IMG/VR virus record: IMGVR_UViG_3300037316_000023
Location: 1-41,950 of that record
Strand: one strand, 5' to 3'
Source: a virus
Length of the DNA: 41,950 nt
The notes under the pieces are model-generated. The model saw only the letters and a program-made list of their open reading frames with translations. It was not told the origin of the DNA and did not search any database. The position numbers and the translations under genes were made by a program. Shown in pieces: positions 31,539 to 39,165 of the stretch (its first letter is position 1; every line of letters begins with the position of its first letter).

Positions 31539-32307
31539 GGCAATTGAACGAGTTGAAACCAAGGGTAGCTTGGCTGTCGTTCCTGCCCACCTGAAGCAAT
31601 ATGTGGGGATGGCAGATGACGAACAGGTTGTGGGCCGTGAGGATATGTTAATCCCCCGGCTTGCTGTCGCACAAGACGGCATGTCACCGCAGTTGAAGAA
31701 GGCTAGCGAGTTGTACATTCCAGAGCTTGAGGCCGGTGACCTGTTTAACACCGTCACCAATGAGATTTATGGGCCGACTGCAACCGTAATTCCACTGTTC
31801 TTTACGAAGAACTACATTGAGTTTGCGCCTAACATGGGCGGTGTGTTGGGTCAGTACAGCAATGCGGCTGAGCTTCCGAAGGGCGGTCTTGATTGGGGTC
31901 GTGATCCTGAAGACGGTTCACCGATACCGCCGCGCATCACTGAGTTTAAGAACCGCATGTGCCTGATTGAGACTGAGGCCGGTTATCAACCCATCGTTGT
32001 ATCTTTCAAGAAGGGTGAGGTGAAGTTCTCTGACCAGTGGAACAGTCAGATAAAGTTTGCGCGTATGGCTGACGCCCTCCCTTGCTTCGCTCACACGTAC
32101 ACCATTACATCGAAGCTGAAGAACAAAGGTCAACAGTCGTGGTACGTCAAGACGATTGCGCCTTTAGGCTTCACACCTGAGAACATCTTTGGTCAGGCGA
32201 AGTCTTACTTTGAGCAGCTTAACCAGGGCGGTTACACGGTGGACACCACCGGCATTGAGGCTGACACCAAAGAGGCCGATGCTGATACGTCCTTTGACCA
32301 AGACTAA
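31531..32307 (+). CDS. Probable single-stranded DNA-binding protein
   Basis: 258 residues, GGAG 9 nt before the ATG. The body has the pattern of a phage family found beside replication genes: REDMLIPRLAVAQDGMSPQL, then ELEAGDLFNTVTNEIYGPTA, VIPLFFTKNYIEFAPNMGG and a beta-rich core. The C-terminus is acidic (EADTKEADADTSFDQD), the usual tail by which phage ssDNA-binding proteins recruit partners. Position between helicase and nucleotide-metabolism genes supports the role. The family name is not certain; homology search would be needed to exclude a recombination mediator. Confidence 0.6.
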   Translation: MTKAIERVETKGSLAVVPAHLKQYVGMADDEQVVGREDMLIPRLAVAQDGMSPQLKKASELYIPELEAGDLFNTVTNEIYGPTATVIPLFFTKNYIEFAPNMGGVLGQYSNAAELPKGGLDWGRDPEDGSPIPPRITEFKNRMCLIETEAGYQPIVVSFKKGEVKFSDQWNSQIKFARMADALPCFAHTYTITSKLKNKGQQSWYVKTIAPLGFTPENIFGQAKSYFEQLNQGGYTVDTTGIEADTKEADADTSFDQD

Positions 32308-32327
32308 GTAAAAGCCGTTGTGAACGG

Positions 32328-32359
32328 GGAGGGCGCTAACAGGCACCCTCCAATTTTTT
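32328..32359 (+). terminator. Intrinsic terminator after the SSB-like gene
   Basis: GGAGGG (32328-32333) pairs with CCCTCC (32346-32351), with an inner GC/GC pair after a mismatch; AATTTTTT follows (six T at 32354-32359). It splits the rightward operon into two units. Confidence 0.75.
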
Positions 32360-32377
32360 GTCTCTAAGGTGGTTAAC

Positions 32378-32737
32378 ATGGAGCGGAAACGCTGGATAGC
32401 TGTTGATTTTGATGGGACATTGGCAACGTTCGGTTGCAACTGGCAGAACGATTACCGCGCCACTGGTGACCCCATTCCGGCGATGGTGGAGAGGGTTAAG
32501 CAGTGGATTGCAGCCGGTGAGGATGTGCGAATCTTTACGGCCCGCATGGACTGCTATCACCCCAAGTTTCCTAATCTAACAGCCGCCGCCGTGAGACGAC
32601 CAATCATAGTTTGGTGCATCAAGCACCTTGGAAAACGTCTCATTGTTACCAACAAGAAAGATTACTGGATGAAGGCTCTTTATGATGACAGAGCTATTCA
32701 AGTAGAGAAAGATACAGGGAGGCTGATAACAAGATGA
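32378..32737 (+). CDS. HAD-like phosphatase
   Basis: 119 residues from the ATG at 32378, with AAGGTGG upstream. HAD motif I is IAVDFDGTLA (nucleophile D and acid D two residues later), motif II IFTARM, a lysine in LIVTNKKDYWMKALY for motif III, and motif IV YDDRAI. No cap domain is apparent at this length, so it belongs to the small capless type, close to phage 5'-nucleotidase or polynucleotide-kinase-phosphatase-like proteins. It may dephosphorylate nucleotides for the DNA-synthesis genes around it. It overlaps the next gene by 4 nt. Confidence 0.7.
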   Translation: MERKRWIAVDFDGTLATFGCNWQNDYRATGDPIPAMVERVKQWIAAGEDVRIFTARMDCYHPKFPNLTAAAVRRPIIVWCIKHLGKRLIVTNKKDYWMKALYDDRAIQVEKDTGRLITR

Positions 32738-33117
32738 GCGACCCTAAAGTTGGTATTGGTGGAGCACCCACCCGCGCAACCACACTGCCGGATGACCCCA
32801 AGCAACGCAAACAACACCCCATCGCAAGCGGTGTGTTGGATTATTTTCCAGATGCCTTGGTTGCTGTGGCCTCTGTGTCGTGGAAGGGCAACGAACAACA
32901 CAACCCTGGTCAGCCGTTGCATTGGGCTAGAGGCAAATCAACGGATGAGGCCGACACCATGATTCGGCACTTCCTGCAACGTGGAACCATAGACACGGAT
33001 GGTACGCGACACTCTGCAAAGATGGTGTGGCGTGCATTGGCTCTGCTTCAAAAGGAGATTGAGAGTGAGCGAGATTCTAACAGTCAAGGAAAGGGCCGAT
33101 GTCGAAGCGTGGCTTAA
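32734..33117 (+). CDS. dATP/dGTP diphosphohydrolase N-terminal-like (DUF5664) protein
   Basis: 127 residues. Residues 25-112 carry the family pattern: KQHPIASGVLDYFPDALVAV, ASVSWKGNEQHNPGQPLHW, ARGKSTDEADTMIRHF, TDGTRHSAKMVWRALALLQK. The conserved HNPG-x-PLHW-ARGKS and RHSAK-x-x-WRAL blocks are typical of the domain named dATP/dGTP diphosphohydrolase N-terminal (DUF5664). Biochemical activity of the isolated domain is not something I can confirm. It starts in ATGA-type overlap with the HAD gene and overlaps the next by 19 nt. Confidence 0.75.
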   Translation: MSDPKVGIGGAPTRATTLPDDPKQRKQHPIASGVLDYFPDALVAVASVSWKGNEQHNPGQPLHWARGKSTDEADTMIRHFLQRGTIDTDGTRHSAKMVWRALALLQKEIESERDSNSQGKGRCRSVA

Positions 33118-33380
33118 CAAAGGAAGAGAGAGCGGCCAAGTGGGATAGCGAATTTATCCCATGCAAGAAACATCCTGAACGAAGATGCAACAAGTATTCT
33201 TATGTTAAATGCGGCGCTATCCGCTGCGGCACTTGTAAGAATTGCGGTGTTAAAGCGTTGAGTAGACTACAAACCTACAGAGCAACAGAAAAAGGCAAAG
33301 CAACTGTGTTCCGCTGGAATCACTCTGCTGGTGGTCATTCGGCGCGGGCTTGGCATATAGAAAGGAAACTTCATGGTTAA
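33099..33380 (+). CDS. Small cysteine-rich zinc protein
   Basis: 93 residues. Zinc-ligand cluster in the first half: FIPCKKHPERRCNKYSYVKC, then GAIRCGTCKNCG, giving Cys at about 22, 30, 37, 42, 45 and 48 plus a His. The C-terminal half is basic and aromatic (RLQTYRATEKGKATVF, HSARAWHIERK). A nucleic-acid-binding zinc finger is likely. It overlaps the genes on both sides (19 nt and 8 nt). Confidence 0.5.
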   Translation: MSKRGLTKEERAAKWDSEFIPCKKHPERRCNKYSYVKCGAIRCGTCKNCGVKALSRLQTYRATEKGKATVFRWNHSAGGHSARAWHIERKLHG

Positions 33381-34224
33381 GACAGACGCAACAACATTGA
33401 ACCTGCTATCTGAGGTTCAATCACAACTTCAAGACTACGCACCCGCTCTCAAACAGAGTATGGTGATTGATGGGCAGGCCCGCCGCTTGGTGTGGGATTT
33501 TTCCGATGTTGACATTGAAACATTGGAAATACTACAAGTGACTGATGTTCAGTTTGGTCATAAGGCGTGTGACCTTGAGACTCTTAACAAGTACCTTGCA
33601 TGGGTGTTATCGGAAGAAAACCGTTACATCGTGCTTGGTGGTGACATGGTTGACGCCGGTCACGTACAAAGCAAAGGTTCTCCATTTGAGCAGATAGGCG
33701 ACCCACAGCAAGAAGTGTGGGCCTTCTGTAAGCTGTTCGCTCCTGTGCGGCATAGGGTGTTAGGTTACGTGGGTGGAAACCATGAACGAAGGAGCATTCC
33801 GACCTTCGGTGACATCGGGAAGTCAATTGCGACCGTCCTTGAATTACCTTACTCACCAGGCAAGCAGCACATTGACATCATCTTTGGTGACCACAAGCCT
33901 TTCAAAATCTCCATGTGGCACGGGGGCGGGGGTGGGTCTACAAAAGGCACGCTTGCTAATGGCCTAGTGCGTTTTATGAACCAAGCCGACTCCCAACTGT
34001 ACCTGTTAGGTCACCTCCATCAAGCGATGGTGGTACAAGAGTCACGCGAGGTGCGGGAAAAGAAGACCATGCGGCTGCAAAAGATTGTTGGTGCGCGTGG
34101 TTCATCCTTCCTGAAGCACTATGGCACATACGCAGAGGTGATCTTAGGTACTAACCCACAAACCATTCAGATGCCCCGCGCTGTGCTTGAGCGCAACGGG
34201 CACTGGGAGTTGACGCTAAGATGA
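33373..34224 (+). CDS. Calcineurin-like metallophosphoesterase
   Basis: 283 residues. All metal-binding motifs are visible: VTDVQFGH (about 56-62; D and H), VLGGDMVD (about 87-94), VGGNHERR (about 132-139), SMWHGGGGG (about 180-188) and LLGHLHQ (about 211-217). This is the two-metal phosphoesterase fold seen in SbcD/Mre11-type nucleases and lambda-type phosphatases. No SbcC partner is present, and the GGNHE with a short C-terminus suggests a DNA- or nucleotide-acting phage phosphoesterase. It overlaps the neighbours by 8 and 4 nt. Confidence 0.8.
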   Translation: MVKTDATTLNLLSEVQSQLQDYAPALKQSMVIDGQARRLVWDFSDVDIETLEILQVTDVQFGHKACDLETLNKYLAWVLSEENRYIVLGGDMVDAGHVQSKGSPFEQIGDPQQEVWAFCKLFAPVRHRVLGYVGGNHERRSIPTFGDIGKSIATVLELPYSPGKQHIDIIFGDHKPFKISMWHGGGGGSTKGTLANGLVRFMNQADSQLYLLGHLHQAMVVQESREVREKKTMRLQKIVGARGSSFLKHYGTYAEVILGTNPQTIQMPRAVLERNGHWELTLR

Positions 34225-34328
34225 CGAAAGTAACATGTTATTGCGTGTGGGTTGGTAACCGCCTGTATCGGATGTGGTGTTACGATGGCCACATCCGATA
34301 TGAAGGGTATGGCCCATTTAGTCATTGA
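34221..34328 (+). CDS. 35-residue protein
   Basis: ATG overlaps the phosphoesterase stop as ATGA; TGA at 34326-34328. Aromatic and Gly-rich (CYCVWVGNRLYRMWCYDGHI, then RYEGYGPFSH) with three Cys, likely a beta-hairpin microprotein. It is supported by the coupling only. Function unknown. Confidence 0.4.
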   Translation: MTKVTCYCVWVGNRLYRMWCYDGHIRYEGYGPFSH

Positions 34329-34357
34329 CTGCTATTCCTGTTATGTTAGGATTTGGT

Positions 34358-34564
34358 ATGGACTTCCTTGCAGAGCCGGTGGTTGACTTCCTAGAGGAAG
34401 AAGAGAAGCACCCTGATTGGAACTGTGTTGGTTGCGGGCACGGCCTCACAGCACACACAAAGGGCCTGGTGCTTCATGGTGCCTGTCAGATGTGCAGGGA
34501 GTGCCCAAAAGCAGTGTTGACGGAGAAAGCGAAGCGTGCAGTAAATCACGGTTTGTTACCGTGA
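34358..34564 (+). CDS. Small zinc-ribbon protein
   Basis: 68 residues from the ATG at 34358 (TTAGGA upstream). After an acidic start (DFLAEPVVDFLEEEEKHPDW) comes NCVGCGHGLTAHTKGLVLHG, then ACQMCRECPKAVL: CxxC and CxxCxxC with histidines, a zinc ribbon. Its stop lies 2 nt before the tRNA-like gene. Function unknown; it is one of several small Cys-rich proteins in this operon. Confidence 0.5.
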   Translation: MDFLAEPVVDFLEEEEKHPDWNCVGCGHGLTAHTKGLVLHGACQMCRECPKAVLTEKAKRAVNHGLLP

Positions 34565-34565
34565 T

Positions 34566-34667
34566 GGGTGTTGTTAGCTCAGTCGGGAGAGCACCAAGGT
34601 GTAACCCACCTTCAGTACGCGGGTGGTTGCCTTGGGGGTCGGTGGTTCGAGTCCATCCCAACACCCA
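34566..34667 (+). tRNA. tRNA-like gene with enlarged anticodon loop
   Basis: D arm: GCTC (34577-34580) and GAGC (34589-34592) with an AGTCGGGA loop. Anticodon stem: CCAAG (34594-34598) and CTTGG (34631-34635). Variable loop GGGTC; T arm: GGTGG and CCATC (34641-34645, 34653-34657) with a TTCGAGT loop. The acceptor is GTGTTGT with CCAACAC (one mismatch), extendable outward by two pairs to CCCA. The anticodon loop is 32 nt instead of 7 and contains its own CCACC/GGTGG hairpin, i.e. a 25-nt insertion. The anticodon therefore depends on processing: GUA if the insert follows position 37, GUU if it sits earlier. A hairpin-bearing insertion makes decoding activity doubtful. Confidence 0.45.
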
Positions 34668-34699
34668 TCGGGGTAACAAACCCAAAGGAGAAATAAAAC

Positions 34700-34957
34700 A
34701 TGGCAAAGAACAAAAGCCGTGGGGTTGTGTACGTGATTACCCCACTAGGACGTAAACAATTCGCAGAGGTAACCGGTCACGGTCGGAGTATTATGAAGGT
34801 GCTTCGGCGGCTTCGTAAGGCTTCAGGGCCGGAGATTTTGAACGCTGTTAGCCGTGAGTTCAAAACGGAAAAGGCACAGAGCAAGCGCAAGAATGTTGCC
34901 GGTGTCTATCTGTGGCGATTCACCCGCAAGGGCCTGCTCAAGCAGGTTGCAGCGTAA
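34700..34957 (+). CDS. Small basic winged-helix-like protein
   Basis: 85 residues, AAAGGAG upstream. The sequence reads YVITPLGRKQFAEVTGHGRS, then IMKVLRRLRKASGPEILNAV and VAGVYLWRFTRKGLLKQVA, a winged-helix arrangement with a very basic middle. The wing-like strand before FTRKGLL is typical of MarR/PadR-type or phage Cro-like small DNA binders, but no family is certain. It is the first gene after the tRNA-like element and may bind DNA. Confidence 0.5.
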   Translation: MAKNKSRGVVYVITPLGRKQFAEVTGHGRSIMKVLRRLRKASGPEILNAVSREFKTEKAQSKRKNVAGVYLWRFTRKGLLKQVAA

Positions 34958-35032
34958 TTGAACGTGGTGGGCCGGTACCGCAAGGTCACCTTAAGCAACC
35001 CGGCAAGATTTTATAACTACCAAGGAGAACAA

Positions 35033-35755
35033 ATGTCAACAGGCAGAATTGAAAATGGGTTTTACGTGCAAGGTGATTTGCGTTTTGCGATTGACGCAGC
35101 CGATGCTCACAAGACCTTTGACGCTGTGGGAGCGTTGTCTCACGCTGACAAGATTACACTAGCGAAGTTGAATAACATTCCAACTGAGCCGTACAACAAA
35201 CAACTGCTCACCAATGTACTGAAGTCGGTTGTGCAGAATGCTTGGTTTGCTGCAAAGCAGGGTACGGTGCCTGTCGAGGTCGCAACCGGCCACACGGCCC
35301 GCTTGCAGCGTTACCAGGCTGAAATTGCCATCCCCACCAACGCAGTTGACTTCCTAGCGAAGAAGACTCGCGTTGCGAAGGCCGCACGACCTGCGTTGAG
35401 CTTCACGCTTGACAATGCGAAGTATGAGCAGGTGTGGCGTGAGTGGCGCGGTCAACGTGCTCTTGTTATCCGTTCCATGCAAGAGTTGTTGGCGAACGTT
35501 ATAGGAACCGGTGTTACCATCCGTCAAATACTTGAGAACGTGAAAGAGACGCGTGAAACGACTCTGCCCACGCGCAACGCGGTTGGTCAGATTGTGAACG
35601 CGCTGATGTTTGCGGGCTTGGCAACTTGCCTCAATCCTGAAGCAGCAAAGGCCCCGCGTACACAGGCTGCTGTCTCAGTTACTAAAACCACAACCACTAC
35701 CCCGGCTGCAAAAGCAATCCCCGCCGCTCAGGTTGCAAAGAACAAGAAACGTTAA
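35033..35755 (+). CDS. Unknown protein with basic Ala/Thr-rich tail
   Basis: 240 residues from the ATG at 35033 (AAGGAG 5 nt upstream); the frame opens at 34958 without such a site. The body is alpha/beta (ENGFYVQGDLRFAIDAADAH, then GALSHADKITLAKLNNIPTE) with a long helical stretch (RALVIRSMQELLANVIGTGV). The C-terminus is a low-complexity basic tail (VSVTKTTTTTPAAKAIPAAQ, then VAKNKKR) like histone-like or DNA-condensing proteins. It ends 29 nt before a strong terminator. Function not recognised. Confidence 0.5.
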   Translation: MSTGRIENGFYVQGDLRFAIDAADAHKTFDAVGALSHADKITLAKLNNIPTEPYNKQLLTNVLKSVVQNAWFAAKQGTVPVEVATGHTARLQRYQAEIAIPTNAVDFLAKKTRVAKAARPALSFTLDNAKYEQVWREWRGQRALVIRSMQELLANVIGTGVTIRQILENVKETRETTLPTRNAVGQIVNALMFAGLATCLNPEAAKAPRTQAAVSVTKTTTTTPAAKAIPAAQVAKNKKR

Positions 35756-35784
35756 CAACTGTTGGTAGGTTAACACTCTTCCCA

Positions 35785-35818
35785 CCCCACGCTTTGTAAC
35801 TAGAGCGTGGGGTTTTTT
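35785..35818 (+). terminator. Strong intrinsic terminator
   Basis: CCCCACGCT (35785-35793) pairs perfectly with AGCGTGGGG (35804-35812), loop of 10 nt, followed by six T (35813-35818). Confidence 0.9.
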
Positions 35819-35826
35819 ATTGGTAT

Positions 35827-36645
35827 ATGACCATACGAATATACCAAGGTGATTGTCTTGAGGTGATGAAACAACTCCATTCAGGCAGTGTTGATTTAGT
35901 GTTGTGTGATCTTCCTTATGGAACTACCCAAAACAAATGGGATGTGGTTATCCCATTTGCTTCTTTGTGGTCTAACTATTTACGTGTAGGGAAAGAATCT
36001 GCCGCCTTTTGCTTCACAGCCTCACAACCATTTTCCTCTGCTCTGGTAATGAGCAATCCGAAAATATTCCGACACGAATGGGTGTGGATTAAGAACAGAG
36101 GAAGCAATTTTGCTAACACCGTGCGTGAACCGTTTAAGGAGCATGAAGTGGTGTTGTGCTTCAGTCGTGGTAAATGGACATACAACAAACAGATGCAAGA
36201 GCGCACCGGGAGAGGTGTATCACTAATCGGTAAGCGTGTTGGTGTAGGTAAATCGGAGCGCCCCGGAATGGGGCGCCCAATGATGGAGTTCAAGGAAACG
36301 GAATCACTTTCTGAGCTTCGTGTTCCTTCCTCATGGCAAAAATTTAACACTCAAGTTGGTTTACATCCCACACAGAAGCCCGTTGCGCTGATGGAATACC
36401 TCATCAAGACTTACACCAACGAAGGTGATACGGTGCTTGATAACTGCATGGGGTCGGGCACAACGGGGGTTGCTTGCGTTAACACAGGCCGCAACTTCAT
36501 TGGGATTGAAAAAGACCCAACATACTTTGAGATTTGCAAGCAGCGCATCGTAGGTGCTGAAGTCGTTACCGTAGCACCATCTGCACCTGTGGATGTGTGC
36601 CTTTCACACAAACAAGAGAACTGTTCGCGGTGCTCCATTGGCTAA
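35827..36645 (+). CDS. Orphan DNA N6-adenine or N4-cytosine methyltransferase
   Basis: 272 residues. Order of motifs is that of the beta class: N-terminal motif IV LVLCDLPYGTTQNKWD (about 23-38, DPPY replaced by DLPY), then HEWVWIKNRGSNFANT, a variable target-recognition stretch, and motif I DNCMGSGTTGVACVNTGR (about 205-222, S-adenosylmethionine site) with FIGIEKDP. No restriction nuclease is adjacent, so it is an orphan enzyme that may mask phage DNA from host restriction or mark it for packaging or replication. The ATG has no ribosome-binding site and follows the terminator by 8 nt; a poor promoter match (TTGTAA at 35794, TTTTAT at 35815, 6 nt before the ATG) might make it leaderless too. 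Confidence 0.8.
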   Translation: MTIRIYQGDCLEVMKQLHSGSVDLVLCDLPYGTTQNKWDVVIPFASLWSNYLRVGKESAAFCFTASQPFSSALVMSNPKIFRHEWVWIKNRGSNFANTVREPFKEHEVVLCFSRGKWTYNKQMQERTGRGVSLIGKRVGVGKSERPGMGRPMMEFKETESLSELRVPSSWQKFNTQVGLHPTQKPVALMEYLIKTYTNEGDTVLDNCMGSGTTGVACVNTGRNFIGIEKDPTYFEICKQRIVGAEVVTVAPSAPVDVCLSHKQENCSRCSIG

Positions 36646-38590
36646 AGCTAAGGTGTTAAAGGGTCAATACTTCCTGTTTGGTAACACAGGCGAAGTGTCT
36701 AACTGGAAACCCCCATCAGAGTTGCCGAACCTTGAGGGTGTTAAAGAGATAGCATTCGACACCGAAACCACCGGCAAAGACAAACGTAAAGATACCCCCA
36801 TCGGCTTCTCTTGCTGCACCTCTGATGGGGTGAAGTTCTATGCACCGTGGGGCCATGCCGGGGGAAACCTCAACCCAGAGAACGTGAAGGCGTGGGCGAA
36901 AGAGCAATTACGAAACAAGAAGCTCATTGGCTGTAACATCGGCTTCGATGCTGAGATGATGCGCCGTTGGGGTGTAGACCTGGAAGCACAAGGAAACCAA
37001 CTTTATGATATATCGCATGGTGCTGCTCTACTTAACGAGAATAGAACTAGCGGGTTTGGTTTGTCTGATCTTGGTATGGAGTATTGTGCTCGTCCGAAGT
37101 TGGATGAAGGACTAGATAAAAGCAGGATGTCTGACTATCACTCTTCAATGGTCGGAACCTACGCGGAAGAAGACGCTGCTCTAACATGGGATGTGTACGC
37201 GGCACAACGGCCCCTGATTGAGAAAGACCAGCTAGGGAAGGTTGACGACCTAGAATCAAAGCTCATTTGGCCTAACAACCACATGGAGCGGTCAGGCGCA
37301 CGGCTTGATGTACCAAAGCTAGAGCAGTTCGGGTTAGACCTACAGAATGAGCTATCAGCGCTAACCATGCGAATTTGGGCCGCGACCGGGGTGCGCCTTG
37401 ACCCCAACAAGGTTGATTCATGGGATAGGCTCTTTATTCAGATGGGCCGTGATCCTAACAAGGTGATGAATGAGAAGCACCAACTGGTGTCTTCCTATAC
37501 CGAAGACTTCCTGAAGAAGTTCACAGATGAGCACACCGTTGCGGGCCTGCGTTGCAGGCGGCTGTTATCGCTCAAGTCTAAGTACCTTGACAAGTACGAG
37601 CACACCAGGAGGGGTGACTTCCTTCCGTTTGACCTGTTCCAACTTCGGGCCGGGGAAGAAGAGAAGGGCACCGTGGTGGGCCGCTACTCATCAGCCCGCG
37701 TCAACATTCAACAGGTTTTCAAGGTTGAAAACCAGGTAAAGAGGTTCGGTGACGGTTACATCATCCGTGAGTTGATGATACCTGACGATGGCTATGAGAT
37801 GTTTGCTTGGGACGGCTCACAGCTTCAGTTTAGGTTGTTCGCTCACCTCTCCCAAGATAAGGACATCATCAGGGCTTACCACGACGGTTATAACAGGTGG
37901 AGGGCAGGCGGTAAAGACGTTGACTTTCACCAGATGGTTGCAGACCTGTTCCATCTCAGCCGACAGAACGCAAAGACTAACAACTTCGCGTTGGTGATGG
38001 GGATGGGCCGCGCACACCTCTCTTCTAACATCGGCAAGGCATGTGATTGCCAGAGTGAAACGTATTGGAAGTATGTTGAGGGCCGTGACTTCGACCCCAC
38101 CAAAGACTTCTCCAACAATGAGAACCATGCGGAGAACTGCCCCGCCGTGGAAGCAAACAAGATGGTGGATGAGTATGAGGCTTCTTTCCCATCGGCAAAG
38201 AAGACTATGGAAATGGTTGTAAAGTTTGCGAAGAAGAACGGTTTTGTACCTACCTTGTTAGGCAGGCGAAGACGTTACGCAGATAGCGAGTATCGCGGTG
38301 GGTTAAAGCAGAAGACGCGCTATTACAAGGCTCTAGCCTCCTGGTTGCAGGGGTCTGAGGCCGACATCGTAAAGAGCAAGATTCTGAGGGTTTACAACGA
38401 GCGCAATAACATCGGGATTCACAAGATGCGTATGCCTGTACACGATGAAATCACGGGCGACATTGACCCTGACCCAAAATGGAAGGTGTTAGCGCGTGAG
38501 GTGTTAAACATTCAAGAGATACCGTGCCGTGTTCCGATTACATGGGCCGATGAGTACGGTGCAAATTGGAGGGAGTGCAGTGGTAAGTGA
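36593..38590 (+). CDS. Family A DNA polymerase with 3'-5' exonuclease
   Basis: 665 residues; it overlaps the methyltransferase by 53 nt (a TTG at 36638 is an alternative start). Exonuclease motifs: IAFDTETTG (about 52-60), GCNIGFDAEMM (about 113-123), YAEEDAALTWD (about 190-200). Polymerase motifs: A FAWDGSQLQFRLFA (about 402-415), B RQNAKTNNFALVMGMG (about 457-472), C MPVHDEI (about 614-620). Compared with E. coli Pol I: F762 is kept, Y766 is M, G763 is A, and the steric-gate E710 is Q. Between motifs B and C there is a 40-residue insert with CDC and NCPA that could bind zinc. It replicates the phage genome; no separate RNA polymerase is present. Confidence 0.9.
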   Translation: MCAFHTNKRTVRGAPLAKAKVLKGQYFLFGNTGEVSNWKPPSELPNLEGVKEIAFDTETTGKDKRKDTPIGFSCCTSDGVKFYAPWGHAGGNLNPENVKAWAKEQLRNKKLIGCNIGFDAEMMRRWGVDLEAQGNQLYDISHGAALLNENRTSGFGLSDLGMEYCARPKLDEGLDKSRMSDYHSSMVGTYAEEDAALTWDVYAAQRPLIEKDQLGKVDDLESKLIWPNNHMERSGARLDVPKLEQFGLDLQNELSALTMRIWAATGVRLDPNKVDSWDRLFIQMGRDPNKVMNEKHQLVSSYTEDFLKKFTDEHTVAGLRCRRLLSLKSKYLDKYEHTRRGDFLPFDLFQLRAGEEEKGTVVGRYSSARVNIQQVFKVENQVKRFGDGYIIRELMIPDDGYEMFAWDGSQLQFRLFAHLSQDKDIIRAYHDGYNRWRAGGKDVDFHQMVADLFHLSRQNAKTNNFALVMGMGRAHLSSNIGKACDCQSETYWKYVEGRDFDPTKDFSNNENHAENCPAVEANKMVDEYEASFPSAKKTMEMVVKFAKKNGFVPTLLGRRRRYADSEYRGGLKQKTRYYKALASWLQGSEADIVKSKILRVYNERNNIGIHKMRMPVHDEITGDIDPDPKWKVLAREVLNIQEIPCRVPITWADEYGANWRECSGK

Positions 38591-38711
38591 TGAACAGCTA
38601 AAGGAAGAGTTTGAGGAACGTGCGGCCATCAAGCAGTTTGACGGCAAGATGAAACAGGAAGAAGCAGAGTATTGGGCTTGGAAGGATACCTATGAACGAA
38701 TCAACGGTTAG
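38580..38711 (+). CDS. Small acidic helical protein
   Basis: 43 residues from a GTG at 38580 with GGAGGGAG 4 nt upstream; it overlaps the polymerase by 11 nt and the nuclease gene by 20 nt. It is highly charged and helical (SDEQLKEEFEERAAIKQFDG, then KMKQEEAEYWAWKDTYERI). Such peptides often modulate a neighbouring enzyme, but nothing specific is visible. Function unknown. Confidence 0.5.
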   Translation: MVSDEQLKEEFEERAAIKQFDGKMKQEEAEYWAWKDTYERING

Positions 38712-39120
38712 CAGCGCATTTCAAACCCTCTTCCGTCAGACTGTGCCTGGTGCTGTGGTGGTTAAGCACGCTGACAAGTCAATGATTGGTATGCCTGACG
38801 CTTCGATAACCCATAACAAGATCACTCTGTGGTTAGAGTACAAGTTTATAGGCCCCAAGACGAAGGGTGTTACCGCACAATTCATGCGTGATGGGGTTTG
38901 GGATGCTCAGCACGTTGCGGAGTCTTCACCTACGCAACATAACATGATGCAACGGCTTGCTGTGGCCGGTCACGCCTATTACATCTTTTGGGTGTTAGAC
39001 CACAGAGCAACCAGGAAGAAGGTCGGTTACATCCGCCTGTGGCACCCCATCACCGGCACTGTGGCGACTCTTAACAATAATCAAGAGTTGATTTTATCCG
39101 GCCTTGCGCCGTTCTTCTAA
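38692..39120 (+). CDS. VRR-NUC-like PD-(D/E)xK nuclease
   Basis: 142 residues. The nuclease core is VVKHADKSMIGMPDASITHN, then KITLWLEYKFIG: a G-x-PD motif followed after about 15 residues by E-x-K (WLEYK), the catalytic acids and lysine of the VRR-NUC/Holliday-resolvase group. The rest (AQHVAESSPTQHNMMQRLAV, then YYIFWVLDHR) completes a small alpha/beta fold. A role as structure-specific nuclease in recombination or replication is likely for phage genes next to a DNA polymerase. Confidence 0.75.
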   Translation: MNESTVSSAFQTLFRQTVPGAVVVKHADKSMIGMPDASITHNKITLWLEYKFIGPKTKGVTAQFMRDGVWDAQHVAESSPTQHNMMQRLAVAGHAYYIFWVLDHRATRKKVGYIRLWHPITGTVATLNNNQELILSGLAPFF

Positions 39121-39165
39121 AGGCCCCGTAAACTACTGAAAAGACATGGTGTTACGGTTCCAAGC

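Noticed and set aside
32734-33117. Diaminopurine (Z-genome) system
   Set aside because: The dATP/dGTP diphosphohydrolase-like domain is present, but no PurZ-like adenylosuccinate synthetase or DatZ is found, and the polymerase alone is not evidence for base Z.
34566-34667. tRNA-Tyr or tRNA-Val with long variable arm
   Set aside because: An alternative AAGGT/ACCTT anticodon stem gives AAC or GTA-like readings, but the D arm, five-base GGGTC variable loop and T arm fit a class I tRNA whose anticodon stem is CCAAG/CTTGG.
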